Source: Spongiivirga citrea (GTDB lineage Bacteria; Bacteroidota; Bacteroidia; Flavobacteriales; Flavobacteriaceae). Taken from it: DNA of 64,000 bases. The DNA lies in contig NZ_JAABOQ010000001.1 of assembly GCF_010671565.1 (NCBI RefSeq), positions 496,001 through 560,000 of the forward strand. The letters are read 5' to 3'. The position numbers and the translations under genes were made by a program. The notes under the pieces are model-generated. The model was not told the DNA's origin. It searched no databases and worked only from the letters and a program-made list of their open reading frames with translations. Below, in pieces: positions 1 through 9,380 of the stretch (the stretch's first letter is position 1; each line of letters begins with the position of its first letter).

Positions 1-894
1 AATCTAAATAAAACCTATTTGGTAAATAGTGGTACTGAAGCGATTGATGGTGCTATGAAATTAGCGCGCCGTTTTACAGGCAGAACGGAGATTCTAGCTG
101 CAAAAAATGCCTACCATGGTAATTCGTACGGCGCACTCAGTTTAATGACTCATAAGGACCGTACAGCACCCTTTCAACCAATGGTTGGTGATATTGGACA
201 CATTCGTTTTAATTGCTGGAATGATATTCAAAAAATAAGCACAAAAACAGCTGCCGTCTTCCTAGAAACTATTCAAGGGGGTGCCGGATTTATTGAACCT
301 CTCCCTGGATATTTAAAAAAGGCCAAAGAACGTTGTGAAGAAGTAGGTGCCCTTTTAGTCCTTGACGAAATTCAACCTGGAATGGGACGCACTGGAACTC
401 TTTTTGGTTTTGAACATTATGGGATAATACCGGATATTTTAGTGATTGGAAAAGGACTAGCTGGTGGAATGCCAGTTGGGGCATTCATCGCTTCAGAGGA
501 TATCATGGATAGCCTTTCAGACAATCCCAAACTAGGACATATTACAACCTTTGGTGGGCATCCTGTAATTGCAGCAGCGGGGCTTGCAACACTACAAGAA
601 ATTACCTCTTCTAATTTAATTGAAGAAACAATCATTAAAGAACAACTCATTCGCAAAAAACTTAAACACCCACTTATTAAAGAAATAAGAGGTAAAGGTT
701 TAATGCTCGCACTCATTTTAGAGTCACCAGAACAAGTAAACCAACTTATTTTAAAGTGTCAAGACAAAGGTCTAATCTTGTTTTGGTTGCTTTTTGAACC
801 AAAAGCAGTGCGTATTTCACCTCCTTTAACCATTTCCAATGATGAAATAATCGAAGGCTGTCAGATAATTCTCAGCACCCTTGACAAGCTGTAA
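1..894 (+). CDS. class III (acetylornithine-type) aminotransferase, 5' truncated by window edge
   Basis: PLP-dependent aminotransferase of fold type I, class III. The reading frame is open to base 1 (NLNKTY precedes VNSGTEA), so the N-terminus lies outside the window. Visible family marks are the phosphate-cup motif NSGTEAIDGAMKLARR, the LVLDEIQPGMGRTG stretch with the Asp that binds the pyridine nitrogen, and IGKGLAGGMPVGAF, whose Lys (about residue 151 of the visible part) should be the Schiff-base lysine. The family covers ornithine, acetylornithine and 4-aminobutyrate aminotransferases; the substrate cannot be decided here. A TPR protein follows after about 150 bases. Confidence 0.88.
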   Translation, partial: NLNKTYLVNSGTEAIDGAMKLARRFTGRTEILAAKNAYHGNSYGALSLMTHKDRTAPFQPMVGDIGHIRFNCWNDIQKISTKTAAVFLETIQGGAGFIEPLPGYLKKAKERCEEVGALLVLDEIQPGMGRTGTLFGFEHYGIIPDILVIGKGLAGGMPVGAFIASEDIMDSLSDNPKLGHITTFGGHPVIAAAGLATLQEITSSNLIEETIIKEQLIRKKLKHPLIKEIRGKGLMLALILESPEQVNQLILKCQDKGLILFWLLFEPKAVRISPPLTISNDEIIEGCQIILSTLDKL

Positions 895-1046
895 AACCTA
901 CTATTTATGGCATTTCATTTGTTACCAACAATGGTTATTTTCAATGGTCATGTTAATTAATTTGTTAAAAACTACGAATTCGGAAATCTGATACAGGCGT
1001 ATTGAATACTACATTTATAATTGTAGAAAAGCCTAACCCAGCGCAT

Positions 1047-2447
1047 ATGCAATTTAGTCCGAACGAAGATCATAACATTTCCTTATCGAAGTTCGAGTCC
1101 ATGCTAAAAACTAACACTGTTTTTTTCTTTGATTCATTAGAATTTGAAGATATCATACACTACTATCTTGACACTGGTAAAATAGGCTTGGCAAAAAAGG
1201 CCATCAAAATAGGTTTAGAACAGCATCCCGACGCCATTAATCTTAAGCTTGCAAAAGTGGAATTAATGGTATTTGAAAATAAGCTCGATCTGGCCGAACA
1301 ATTGCTAGACGAATTATTCGCTTTAGAATCTTCAAATGAGGAAATCTACATTCAAAAGGCCAATATCTACTCTAAGAAAGATGAACATTATAAGGCTATT
1401 GATCTTTTAAAAATGGCATTGAGTTATGCTGAAGATGAAGCTGATGTATTTTCATTAATAGGAATGGAATATCTTTTTGTGGAAGATTATCAGGCATCAA
1501 AAGAATATTTCATGAAGTGCCTTGAAATAGATCAACAAGATTATGCTGCACTTTACAATGTCATTTATTGCTTTGAATTCCTAGAAGATTATGACGGTGC
1601 CATAGAATATCTGAATATATTTTTAGATAGTAATCCCTACAGTGAAGTCGGATGGCATCAGTTAGGAAAGCAATACTATACCAAGAAAATGTATCAAGAA
1701 GCCCTTACTGCATTCGATTTTGCGGTAATTGCTGATGATACCTTTATTGGAGCCTATTTTGAAAAAGGAAAGGTACTTGAAAAGCTTGGGCGCTTAAATG
1801 AAGCGATAGAAAATTACGAGATCACGCTTCACTTAGACGATCCTACATCATTTGCCTATTTGCGAATGGGACAATGCCACGAAAAATTAGGAAACGACAC
1901 CCTGGCTGTCGATTTTTATTATAAAACCGTTCATGAAGATCCACTTTTAGACAAAGGATGGACTGCCATAACAGACTTTTATTATCGTAAAAAGGATTAT
2001 ACAAAGGCATTAGATTACATCAATAAAGCCATCGCTATCGATGACAAAAATGTAATGTATTGGAAACGGAATGCCGAACTGAATAAAAAACTTCACTTTT
2101 ACGAAGAAGCTGACATCGCATATCAAAAAACAATTGAGCTAGGCAATTACGAACTCTCTACATGGATTTCCTGGACCGATATTCTATTGCATCTAGGCGA
2201 ATATAGTTCTGCCGTGCAAACCTTGTATCAGGCCGCTGAATTTTACCCTGAGCATGCTGAAATCGAATATCGACTAGCTGGCGTTCATATGATGCTATCG
2301 AATACCACAAAAGCACAATATTATTTAAAAAACGCCTTGATTATTGATGCGGAATATTTGAATATTGTTGAAGAATTGTTTCCAAATACATTCGATAAGG
2401 CATCGCTAAAAAGCATCATCCTTACCTACAAAAAAGCATCATTTTAA
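1047..2447 (+). CDS. tetratricopeptide repeat protein
   Basis: A soluble 466-residue protein made almost entirely of TPR helix pairs, seen as repeated patterns such as YDGAIEYLNIFLDSNPYS, EALTAFDFAVIADDTF, LNEAIENYEITLHLDD and YTKALDYINKAIAID. TPR arrays are protein-protein interaction scaffolds. No signal peptide or membrane segment is seen. I chose the ATG at 1047 (MQFSPNEDH) rather than an in-frame TTG at 1002, because the extra 15 residues do not look like part of the fold. Neighbours are an aminotransferase and the DUF368 pair, neither of which tells its partner. Specific role unknown. Confidence 0.85.
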   Translation: MQFSPNEDHNISLSKFESMLKTNTVFFFDSLEFEDIIHYYLDTGKIGLAKKAIKIGLEQHPDAINLKLAKVELMVFENKLDLAEQLLDELFALESSNEEIYIQKANIYSKKDEHYKAIDLLKMALSYAEDEADVFSLIGMEYLFVEDYQASKEYFMKCLEIDQQDYAALYNVIYCFEFLEDYDGAIEYLNIFLDSNPYSEVGWHQLGKQYYTKKMYQEALTAFDFAVIADDTFIGAYFEKGKVLEKLGRLNEAIENYEITLHLDDPTSFAYLRMGQCHEKLGNDTLAVDFYYKTVHEDPLLDKGWTAITDFYYRKKDYTKALDYINKAIAIDDKNVMYWKRNAELNKKLHFYEEADIAYQKTIELGNYELSTWISWTDILLHLGEYSSAVQTLYQAAEFYPEHAEIEYRLAGVHMMLSNTTKAQYYLKNALIIDAEYLNIVEELFPNTFDKASLKSIILTYKKASF

Positions 2448-2471
2448 GCGCTTAATAAATAGTTATATTTG
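2440..2471 (+). promoter_or_regulatory. possible Bacteroidota sigma-A promoter for the DUF368 pair
   Basis: The -7 box TATATTTG at 2464-2471 fits TAnnTTTG exactly. The expected TTTG box 19 bases upstream is only a T-rich ATTT at 2441-2444. The start codon of the DUF368 gene is 21 bases downstream. Confidence 0.4.
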
Positions 2472-2491
2472 CTAGCTTAAAAACGAATTCT

Positions 2492-3457
2492 ATGCCAAGA
2501 TCGGTTAGCGACTATTTTATAATTACCCTAAAGGGGCTTGCCATGGGTGCGGCCGATGTAGTGCCGGGAGTTTCAGGAGGTACTATAGCATTTATTTCTG
2601 GGATTTATGAGGAATTGCTATCGTCTATTAACGGTATTGATCTAGCCAAACTAAAAGGGCTTCGTAAAAACGGTTTAAAAGCTACTTGGCAAGCGATTAA
2701 TGGTAATTTTTTACTAGCGCTTTTTACAGGAATTGCTATCAGTATATTTTCATTAGCAAAAGGATTGAAATGGCTATTGGTAAATAAACCTATTTTATTA
2801 TGGTCTTTCTTTTTTGGTCTAATTGTAGCGAGTGCAATTTATGTAGGAAAACAAATATTAAAATGGGATGTAAAAGTCATTCTTGCTTGCATTGTAGGCT
2901 TAGTACTATCTTATTTTATTACAATTTCTGAACCCTTAGGAGATTCTGAAAATAACTTTTACTTATTCTTTTGTGGGGCTATTGCAGTCATAGCAATGAT
3001 CTTACCCGGCATATCAGGTTCTTTCATTCTTATTTTATTAGGCGCTTATGAAGTGGCATTAGGGACAATAAATAATTTAAGAGAAGGACTTTTTGAAGGT
3101 GATATGGACAAATTTGGTAGCGCGTTTATCCGATTTTTAGTCCTCGCTTTAGGCGGTATTATTGGCTTAAAGCTTTTTTCTAAAGCACTAACGTGGATGT
3201 TCGAAAAGCAAAAAGATCTCACTCTGGCCATACTTACCGGTTTTATGATCGGGTCACTAAACAAAATCTGGCCTTGGAAAGAAACCCTAAGCACACGTAT
3301 CAATTCTCATGGAGAAACTGTTCCCCTACTTCAAAAAAGCATAAGTCCGCAAGCCTTTGACGGTGATCCGAAAATACTATTTGCCGTAGGTCTCATGGTC
3401 GTAGGTTTTTTAACTATTTTTATTCTAGAAAAAATCGCTAACCAATCCGCTAACTAA
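2492..3457 (+). CDS. DUF368 membrane protein, PopT-type polyprenyl-phosphate translocase family (first copy)
   Basis: A 321-residue polytopic membrane protein. It has the two related DUF368 signatures, KGLAMGAADVVPGVSGGT (residues 14-31) and VIAMILPGISGSFILILLG (about 165-183), which mark the internal repeat of the family. DUF368 proteins were shown in 2023 to act as undecaprenyl-phosphate translocases (PopT) that return the lipid carrier of cell-wall synthesis to the cytoplasmic face. That assignment comes from the family; here only the motifs and about eight hydrophobic segments are seen. The next gene starts one base after this stop and encodes a diverged paralog, so the two are probably one transcript. 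Confidence 0.85.
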   Translation: MPRSVSDYFIITLKGLAMGAADVVPGVSGGTIAFISGIYEELLSSINGIDLAKLKGLRKNGLKATWQAINGNFLLALFTGIAISIFSLAKGLKWLLVNKPILLWSFFFGLIVASAIYVGKQILKWDVKVILACIVGLVLSYFITISEPLGDSENNFYLFFCGAIAVIAMILPGISGSFILILLGAYEVALGTINNLREGLFEGDMDKFGSAFIRFLVLALGGIIGLKLFSKALTWMFEKQKDLTLAILTGFMIGSLNKIWPWKETLSTRINSHGETVPLLQKSISPQAFDGDPKILFAVGLMVVGFLTIFILEKIANQSAN

Positions 3458-3458
3458 T

Positions 3459-4490
3459 ATGCAAATGCAACCTGCTAGATCTGTACAAGACAAGATTTTT
3501 CTTGTATTGAAAGGATTAGCAATGGGTGCAGCAAACAAAGTTCCTGGAGTTTCTGGCGGTGTTGTGGCCTTTGTAGCTGGTTTTTATGAGGAATTCATCC
3601 ATTCTTTACAGCGCATCAATAAAACGGCATTTAAGCTGCTATTTACAGGCAGATTCAGTAGCTTTTTTAGATACATTAATGGTAGGTTTTTAGGCCTCCT
3701 CATTCTCGGAATGCTCATTAGCTATTTCAGCGTTTCTAAGATATTAGACTATTTCATTCAGCAGAAAGAACTTTATGTCTGGTCGGCATTTTTCGGGATG
3801 ATTCTGGGTTCAATCTATTATATATCAAAAGATTTTAAACATTGGACTAAACGAACAATCACATCACTGATCATTGGGATGGCGATAGGAATTTCAATTA
3901 GTTTTCTAGACCCCGCTCAAGAAAATGATCATTTATTGTTTGTTTTTGTTTGCGGAATAATTGGTGTTTCTGGTATGACATTACCAGGACTGTCGGGATC
4001 GTTTTTACTAATTTTATTGGGTAATTATGTATTGCTGCTAGTCGATTCCGTGAACGCGCTATACGACACTCTATCCGAAATTGTCGCTGGTGATTTCTCA
4101 TTTACAGATAATTCTGAACGCATGCGTCTTTTAAAAGTATTGGTAGTATTTGCAAGTGGTTCATTTACCGGTTTAGTGACCTTATCTCATCTACTAAATT
4201 ACGTGTTGAAAAACTTCAAACACATCACCATTGCCGTTATTATCGGGTTTATAACTGGAAGCTTAGGAACGGTCTGGCCATGGAAAGAAACTATTTTTAG
4301 AACAGAATCTACTGGCGAACTAATGTTAGATTCGTCAGGTCAACCAGTAATTTTGAACTATCATCGGTTTGCACCAGATCTTTCGGATATAGAAACATGG
4401 ATTGCTGTTTTTTTCATGATCTTAGGCATCCTGATCGTTTTATCGTTAGATTGGTACGGTCAAATAAAAAGGAAAAAATTAGAAAACTAA
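3459..4490 (+). CDS. DUF368 membrane protein, PopT-type polyprenyl-phosphate translocase family (second copy)
   Basis: A 343-residue paralog of the preceding protein with the same two signatures, KGLAMGAANKVPGVSGGVVAF near the N-terminus and GMTLPGLSGSFLLILLGNY in the middle. AAN replaces AAD in the first. Several hydrophobic segments follow and the protein ends in a basic tail, IKRKKLEN. It starts one base after the first DUF368 stop, and aroE follows after 15 bases, so a three-gene operon is likely. The two copies are clearly diverged, which suggests either an obligate pair or different carriers; this is inference. Confidence 0.85.
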   Translation: MQMQPARSVQDKIFLVLKGLAMGAANKVPGVSGGVVAFVAGFYEEFIHSLQRINKTAFKLLFTGRFSSFFRYINGRFLGLLILGMLISYFSVSKILDYFIQQKELYVWSAFFGMILGSIYYISKDFKHWTKRTITSLIIGMAIGISISFLDPAQENDHLLFVFVCGIIGVSGMTLPGLSGSFLLILLGNYVLLLVDSVNALYDTLSEIVAGDFSFTDNSERMRLLKVLVVFASGSFTGLVTLSHLLNYVLKNFKHITIAVIIGFITGSLGTVWPWKETIFRTESTGELMLDSSGQPVILNYHRFAPDLSDIETWIAVFFMILGILIVLSLDWYGQIKRKKLEN

Positions 4491-4505
4491 ACCAATTTGC
4501 AACCA

Positions 4506-5237
4506 ATGCGTTTCGGACTCATCGGAAAAAACATATCGTATTCATTTTCTCAGGCTTATTTCAGTAATAAGTTCAAGCAACTAAAATTACCGGCTAATCG
4601 GTATGATAATTTCGATCTTGAAGATATTGAAGCCTTGCCTCAAGTTTTAAAAGACTATCCTGAATTAAAAGGTCTTAATGTGACGATTCCGTATAAAGAA
4701 TCGGTAATTCCATTTCTAAATAAATTAAGTAAAAAAGCAGAAAAAATAGGTGCAGTTAACACCATTAAATTTTTAAAAAATGGCGGATTAAAAGGGTACA
4801 ATACTGACTGCTATGGCTTTAAAAAATCCATAGAGCCTTTCATCAAAAAACACCATAAAAAGGCATTGATATTGGGGACTGGCGGCGCCTCTAAAGCTAT
4901 TGCATTTAGCCTAAAAGAATTAGGCATTAAGTACAAGTATGTTTCAAGATCTCCAGTTAAATCTAACCTTTCTTACGATGATCTAAATGAAAAGATCATC
5001 ACTCAACATCAAATTATTATCAACTGTACACCATTAGGTACCTTTCCTAAAATAGACGAATGCCCTAATATTCCATATGAATATATTTCTGAAAATCACT
5101 TGCTATACGACTTGGTTTACAACCCAAAACGTTCCTTGTTCCTTACCAATGGCGAACAACGAGGTGCAGTTATCACCAACGGACTAAAAATGCTAGAATT
5201 TCAAGCCGAAAAAGCTTGGGAAATCTGGAATAATTGA
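4506..5237 (+). CDS. aroE: shikimate dehydrogenase
   Basis: Reduces 3-dehydroshikimate to shikimate with NADPH in the aromatic amino acid pathway, in the cytoplasm. The 243-residue protein begins MRFGLIGKNISYSFS, the usual substrate-binding start (GLIGxxxSxSxS), has LNVTIPYKE with the catalytic Lys, NTDCYGF, the nucleotide-binding loop LGTGGASKAIAFSL, and NCTPLG near the C-terminal half. I chose ATG 4506 over an in-frame TTG at 4497, because the family starts directly at this motif. It follows the DUF368 pair by 15 bases and is probably cotranscribed. Confidence 0.93.
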   Translation: MRFGLIGKNISYSFSQAYFSNKFKQLKLPANRYDNFDLEDIEALPQVLKDYPELKGLNVTIPYKESVIPFLNKLSKKAEKIGAVNTIKFLKNGGLKGYNTDCYGFKKSIEPFIKKHHKKALILGTGGASKAIAFSLKELGIKYKYVSRSPVKSNLSYDDLNEKIITQHQIIINCTPLGTFPKIDECPNIPYEYISENHLLYDLVYNPKRSLFLTNGEQRGAVITNGLKMLEFQAEKAWEIWNN

Positions 5238-5372
5238 ACCAGTAGTCAAGTTTCAACCTTAAATCTTTAGTTTCTTCATTTAGCTTTCTACCCTGCCAAA
5301 ATATTAGGGATATAAAAGATAAGTTAGTATCTTTCATGTTGAAAGCAATGATGAACTTTAAACATTTTAATA

Positions 5373-7349
5373 ATGTTAGACGAAAAACAAGAGCCTACTA
5401 CTTCAGAAGAGGTTAATGATGACCAGAAAACTGAAGAAGTAAAAGCCGATACCAAAGAGAATACCACTGATGTTGATGAAGTAAAAGTTGAGGAACCAAC
5501 ACCCGAAGCCGAGCAAACAGATGATGACTCAAAAGCTGAAGAGTCGACAAATGAAACACAACAAGCAGTTGATGAATTAGAAGAGAATGTCGCGGAAGAT
5601 TCAGAAGATGAATCTGCTACCAAACGACATGAAATTCCTATGCTCGATTATCACTCGATGAGCATGGAAAATTTGGTAAAGGAATTTGGAAAGCTTGTTA
5701 AAAATGAGAAGATACAGGCAATCAAAGACCATATCGATCAGATAAAAACCGAGTTCAATCAAAAATATGGTGAACTGATAGAACAGAAAAAGGAAGAGTT
5801 CTTAGCCGATGGCGGTAATATTATTGATTTTCGCTATACCTCTACGGTTAAGACAGATTTCAATACCGTTTACGGTGAATATAAAGACAAAAGGAACGCT
5901 TATTACCAGAATCTCGAGCAGAACCTAAAGGAAAATTTAAAAAAGCGACTGGCAATTATAGAAGAGTTAAAAGGGCTCATAAATGTTGAAGAAAACATTA
6001 ATGATACCTACAAACACTTCAAATCTTTACAAGACCAATGGCGTTATGCAGGTCCTATCCCAAGAGCAGAATACAACAACGTTTGGAAAACCTATCACCA
6101 TCATATTGAAAGGTTTTATGACTTTTTACATTTAAACCGAGATCTGCGTGACTTAGATTTTAAACGAAATCTTGAAGAAAAAGAACACATTATCGCTCAA
6201 GCGGAAGCATTAGCTGATGAAAATGATGCCAATACGGCTTTTAGAAAACTACAATCACTTCATAAACTATGGAAGGAAGAGGTCGGCCCAGTTGCAAAAG
6301 AATTAAGAGACGATATTTGGGAACGATTTAGCAAAGCAACCAAGGTTATTCATGATAAACGTCAAGAATATTTAAAAAATATTGACGCTATTTATGAGCA
6401 AAATCTCATCAGGAAAAATGAGATTATTGCCAAGATTAATGAGGTGGCAAGCGAAAAAGTAACGAGCCATAACATTTGGCAGAAAAAAATAAAGGAGATT
6501 GAGTCACTTCGAGAGTCATTCTTTAATGCTGGAAAAGTTCCATTAAAAGTAAACGAGAAAACCTGGGCTGCTTTTAAGGAGGCGGTACGATCTTTTAACC
6601 GAAATAAAAATGCTTTTTACAAGGACCTAAAGAAAGACCAACAAGTCAACCTAAATAAGAAGTTAGATCTTGTAAAAACGGCGCAAGCTAATAAGGATAG
6701 TGAAGATTTTGACATGACCACACCACTTATGAAAAAAATTCAAAGTGAGTGGAAACGCATCGGTCACGTACCAAGAAAACATAGTGACAAAATCTGGAAG
6801 GAATTTAAGGACGCCTGTAATCACTATTTTGATAGACTTCACGCTTCTAAAAATAAGGCTAGCGAACAGGAGGTTGCCAACTTAGAAACCAAAAAGGCTT
6901 TTCTAGATAAAATGAAAGCTATTGAATTTTCTGGTAACAAAGAGGAAGATCTGGCTCTAGTAAAACAGCATATTGATGAATGGAAAGGTATAGGACGTGT
7001 TCCGTTCAATAAAAAGAATATTGAGGATACATTTAACAAAGCGCTCGATGGTATTTTCAAAAAACTAGGACTAGACCCAACTGAAGCGGAGCTCATTAAA
7101 TATAGCAATAAAGTTAGTGCCCTATCTGGAAGTAATGATAGTCGTAAGATCGAAAACGAACGCAATTTTGTACGTAAAAAAATTACCGATATAACCGGTA
7201 AAATGCACCAGTTAGAAAACAATTTACAGTTTTTCGCGAATAGTAATTCTGATAATCCACTAGTAAAAGACGTACATAAAAACATCGAAAAACACAGACA
7301 AGAACTTGAGATCTGGAAAGCGAAGTTGAAGCATTTGAGGGAGATTTGA
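5373..7349 (+). CDS. DUF349 repeat protein with acidic N-terminal tail
   Basis: A 658-residue soluble, highly charged protein. Residues 1-90 are a low-complexity acidic stretch rich in Glu, Asp, Thr and Ser. From about residue 210 there are five DUF349 repeats, each recognisable by a W or L plus (I/V)GP(I/V)P core: near 214 (LQDQWRYAGPIPR), 289, 372, 455 (SEWKRIGHVPRK) and 531 (DEWKGIGRVPF). The repeats are helical and the protein is probably an elongated coiled rod. The molecular function of DUF349 is not established. mazG converges on it 26 bases downstream with no visible terminator. Confidence 0.85.
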   Translation: MLDEKQEPTTSEEVNDDQKTEEVKADTKENTTDVDEVKVEEPTPEAEQTDDDSKAEESTNETQQAVDELEENVAEDSEDESATKRHEIPMLDYHSMSMENLVKEFGKLVKNEKIQAIKDHIDQIKTEFNQKYGELIEQKKEEFLADGGNIIDFRYTSTVKTDFNTVYGEYKDKRNAYYQNLEQNLKENLKKRLAIIEELKGLINVEENINDTYKHFKSLQDQWRYAGPIPRAEYNNVWKTYHHHIERFYDFLHLNRDLRDLDFKRNLEEKEHIIAQAEALADENDANTAFRKLQSLHKLWKEEVGPVAKELRDDIWERFSKATKVIHDKRQEYLKNIDAIYEQNLIRKNEIIAKINEVASEKVTSHNIWQKKIKEIESLRESFFNAGKVPLKVNEKTWAAFKEAVRSFNRNKNAFYKDLKKDQQVNLNKKLDLVKTAQANKDSEDFDMTTPLMKKIQSEWKRIGHVPRKHSDKIWKEFKDACNHYFDRLHASKNKASEQEVANLETKKAFLDKMKAIEFSGNKEEDLALVKQHIDEWKGIGRVPFNKKNIEDTFNKALDGIFKKLGLDPTEAELIKYSNKVSALSGSNDSRKIENERNFVRKKITDITGKMHQLENNLQFFANSNSDNPLVKDVHKNIEKHRQELEIWKAKLKHLREI

Positions 7350-7375
7350 AACTGAGAAATTATTGATCAAGGTCG

Positions 7376-8149
7376 CTAAAGTCTCTTCGCCTCTTCCCAA
7401 AAAACATCCATTTCGGCTAATGTCATGTCCTTTAAATCCTTGTTAAGTGATTTTGCTTTTGACTCAAGATATTGAAAACGCTTACTGAATTTTTTATTGG
7501 TACGCTCTAATGCATTTTCCGGGTTGATGTCCAAAAAACGTGCGTAATTAATCATGGAGAACAAGACGTCTCCAAACTCAGCTTCCATTTTTTCTTTATT
7601 CCCAGCTTTTACCTCGTGTTGAAATTCAGAAAGCTCTTCTTCAAGCTTTTCCCATACTTGTTCGGGTGCTTCCCAGTCAAAACCCACACCAGCTACTTTA
7701 TCTTGAATTCGATTGGCTTTTACCAAGGCAGGCAAGCTTCTAGGTACACCTTCTAAAACGCTTTTCTTCCCTTCCTTTAACTTCAGGTTTTCCCAGTTGC
7801 GTTTTACATCTTCTTCATCTGCAACCTCAACATCGCCATAAATATGTGGGTGACGACTAATTAGTTTTTCTGAAATACTTTCGGCAACATCAGCGATATC
7901 GAAGTCTTTAGTTTCACTGCCTATTCTTGCGTAAAACACAATATGCAATAGCAAGTCACCTAACTCCTTTTTGACCTCTTCGAGATCATTGTCTAAAATG
8001 GCGTCGCCCAACTCGTAAGTCTCTTCGATTGTAAGATGTCGAAGACTTTCCATTGTTTGCTTTTTATCCCAAGGGCATTGCTCACGCAGCTCGTCCATAA
8101 TGGTGAGCAGTCGATCAATGGCTTTAAGTTGTGCTTGCCTTGAGTTCAT
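7376..8149 (-). CDS. mazG: nucleoside triphosphate pyrophosphohydrolase MazG
   Basis: A 257-residue all-alpha NTP pyrophosphatase that hydrolyses non-canonical or surplus NTPs to NMP and pyrophosphate. The N-terminal half carries the Mg-binding pattern EETYELGDAIL with KKELGDLLLHIVFYA further on, preceded by RLLTIMDELREQCPWDKKQT, the classic MazG start. The second MazG-like half has EFGDVLFSMINYAR. Length is typical of the two-domain enzyme. It is followed on the same strand, at lower coordinates, by the converging DUF349 gene. Confidence 0.92.
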   Translation of the reverse strand: MNSRQAQLKAIDRLLTIMDELREQCPWDKKQTMESLRHLTIEETYELGDAILDNDLEEVKKELGDLLLHIVFYARIGSETKDFDIADVAESISEKLISRHPHIYGDVEVADEEDVKRNWENLKLKEGKKSVLEGVPRSLPALVKANRIQDKVAGVGFDWEAPEQVWEKLEEELSEFQHEVKAGNKEKMEAEFGDVLFSMINYARFLDINPENALERTNKKFSKRFQYLESKAKSLNKDLKDMTLAEMDVFWEEAKRL

Positions 8150-8185
8150 GAGATAATATTAAAGTATTCGTATATTAAAACAATG

Positions 8186-8276
8186 TCTCCCCTTGAGGGG
8201 GAGATTTAGAGGGGTGTTTGCTCAATTAAACTCGATTAGTAAAACACCCATCCCAAGCCCTTCCCTCGAGAGAAGG
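8186..8276. repeat. interspersed palindromic repeat in the mazG/DUF5606 gap
   Basis: Three inverted repeats nest in this gap. TCTCCCC pairs with GGGGAGA at 8186-8204, GGGTGTTT (8212-8219) pairs with AAACACCC (8242-8249), and CTTC pairs with GAAG around CCTCGAGA near 8260-8276. It resembles the CCCC/GGGG-rich interspersed repeats common between flavobacterial genes. No coding potential is seen. Confidence 0.55.
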
Positions 8277-8319
8277 TAGCTCATTATCATCTTAAGCCAA
8301 TCTTGGATCCAACCTTTTA

Positions 8320-8748
8320 CTATTTCGTCTCTTCTTCAGTCTTCTCCTCTTCTTCCGGCTCAGAAAAGTCCATCATACCTTTAGACTGCAACAAGTTGTA
8401 CCACTGTATTACCTTCTTAATATCGCTAGTATAGACTTGGTCCTCATCATATTCCGGTAGGACTTCACTAAAGTAAGCTTCTAACTTCTTTTTGTCGTCT
8501 TTGTGCTTAACTGAAGTTGAATTACCATCTTCCTTGTCCATTATTTTTTGGAATACTTCGCGAAGTGGAACTTCTTCACTGTAAGTATAAATTGCAATCT
8601 CACTTAGCAAACTTACATTGCTTCGCATTCCAACGGTGATTCGTTTTCCGTCTAATAATGACTCTGCTACAAAACCGGTTCGCGTCTGGGTTTTTAATTC
8701 AAATAATCCAGGTTTTCCAGTAATACTTAATATTTTATCTAATGCCAT
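8320..8748 (-). CDS. DUF5606 family protein
   Basis: A 142-residue soluble protein typical of Bacteroidota. The N-terminus MALDKILSITGKPGLFELKTQTRTGFVAESLLDGKR is the small beta-barrel-like start that defines DUF5606, and the C-terminus is a Glu- and Lys-rich tail (about 125-142). It lies directly downstream of def with 28 bases between them, so it is probably cotranscribed with ruvX and def. Its function is unknown. Confidence 0.85.
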   Translation of the reverse strand: MALDKILSITGKPGLFELKTQTRTGFVAESLLDGKRITVGMRSNVSLLSEIAIYTYSEEVPLREVFQKIMDKEDGNSTSVKHKDDKKKLEAYFSEVLPEYDEDQVYTSDIKKVIQWYNLLQSKGMMDFSEPEEEEKTEEETK

Positions 8749-8776
8749 TTGTTCTATTATATAATAAATCTAGCGT

Positions 8777-9367
8777 TTATCTGCCTTTTTTTGCAGCGGG
8801 GAAACGCATTCTATAATCAACTTTAATTTTTCCTTTCGATATATTACTCAATTTACCTTTAAGTAAACGCTTCTTTAAAGCAGAAAGTTTATCGGTAAAT
8901 AAAATACCTTCAATATGATCGTATTCATGTTGAATAACACGAGCCGCAATACCTGAATACTCCTGGGTATGCTCCTTAAAATTTTCGTCCAGATAGGTGA
9001 TCTTGATATACTCATTTCTTGAAACGTCTTCGCGCACATCTGGAATGCTTAAACAACCTTCGTTAAAAGGCCATTCATCGCCAGTTTCTTCTTCGATCAC
9101 TGGATTGATAAATACTTGTTTAAAATCAGCTAGTTGTTTGCGATCTTCTTCCGTCAATTCTTCATCATCAGCAAATGGAGAGGCATCTATTACGAATAGT
9201 CTTATAGCCAACCCAATTTGAGGTGCAGCCAAACCTACCCCGGAAGCTCCATACATGGTTTCCCACATATTATCGATAAGCTCATTTAATTTTGGATATT
9301 CTTGATCAATATCAGCAGCCATTTTCCTTAAAACAGGATCGCCGTATGCTACTATAGGTAATATCAT
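8777..9367 (-). CDS. def: peptide deformylase
   Basis: Removes the formyl group from the N-terminal methionine of nascent proteins and needs a bound metal ion. All three family motifs are present in 196 residues: GVGLAAPQIG, EGCLSIPD with the metal-binding Cys, and QHEYDHIEGILF with the two metal-binding His and the catalytic Glu. An acidic insertion (ASPFADDEELTEEDRKQ) after the first motif is of the kind seen in Bacteroidota enzymes. It sits 13 bases after ruvX. Confidence 0.96.
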   Translation of the reverse strand: MILPIVAYGDPVLRKMAADIDQEYPKLNELIDNMWETMYGASGVGLAAPQIGLAIRLFVIDASPFADDEELTEEDRKQLADFKQVFINPVIEEETGDEWPFNEGCLSIPDVREDVSRNEYIKITYLDENFKEHTQEYSGIAARVIQHEYDHIEGILFTDKLSALKKRLLKGKLSNISKGKIKVDYRMRFPAAKKGR

Positions 9368-9380
9368 TCTTATACAGTTA

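Noticed and set aside
5324-5623. Serine-rich minus-strand frame over the DUF349 gene start
   Set aside because: It is the antisense reading of the acidic Glu/Asp/Thr-rich tail; composition explains the open frame.
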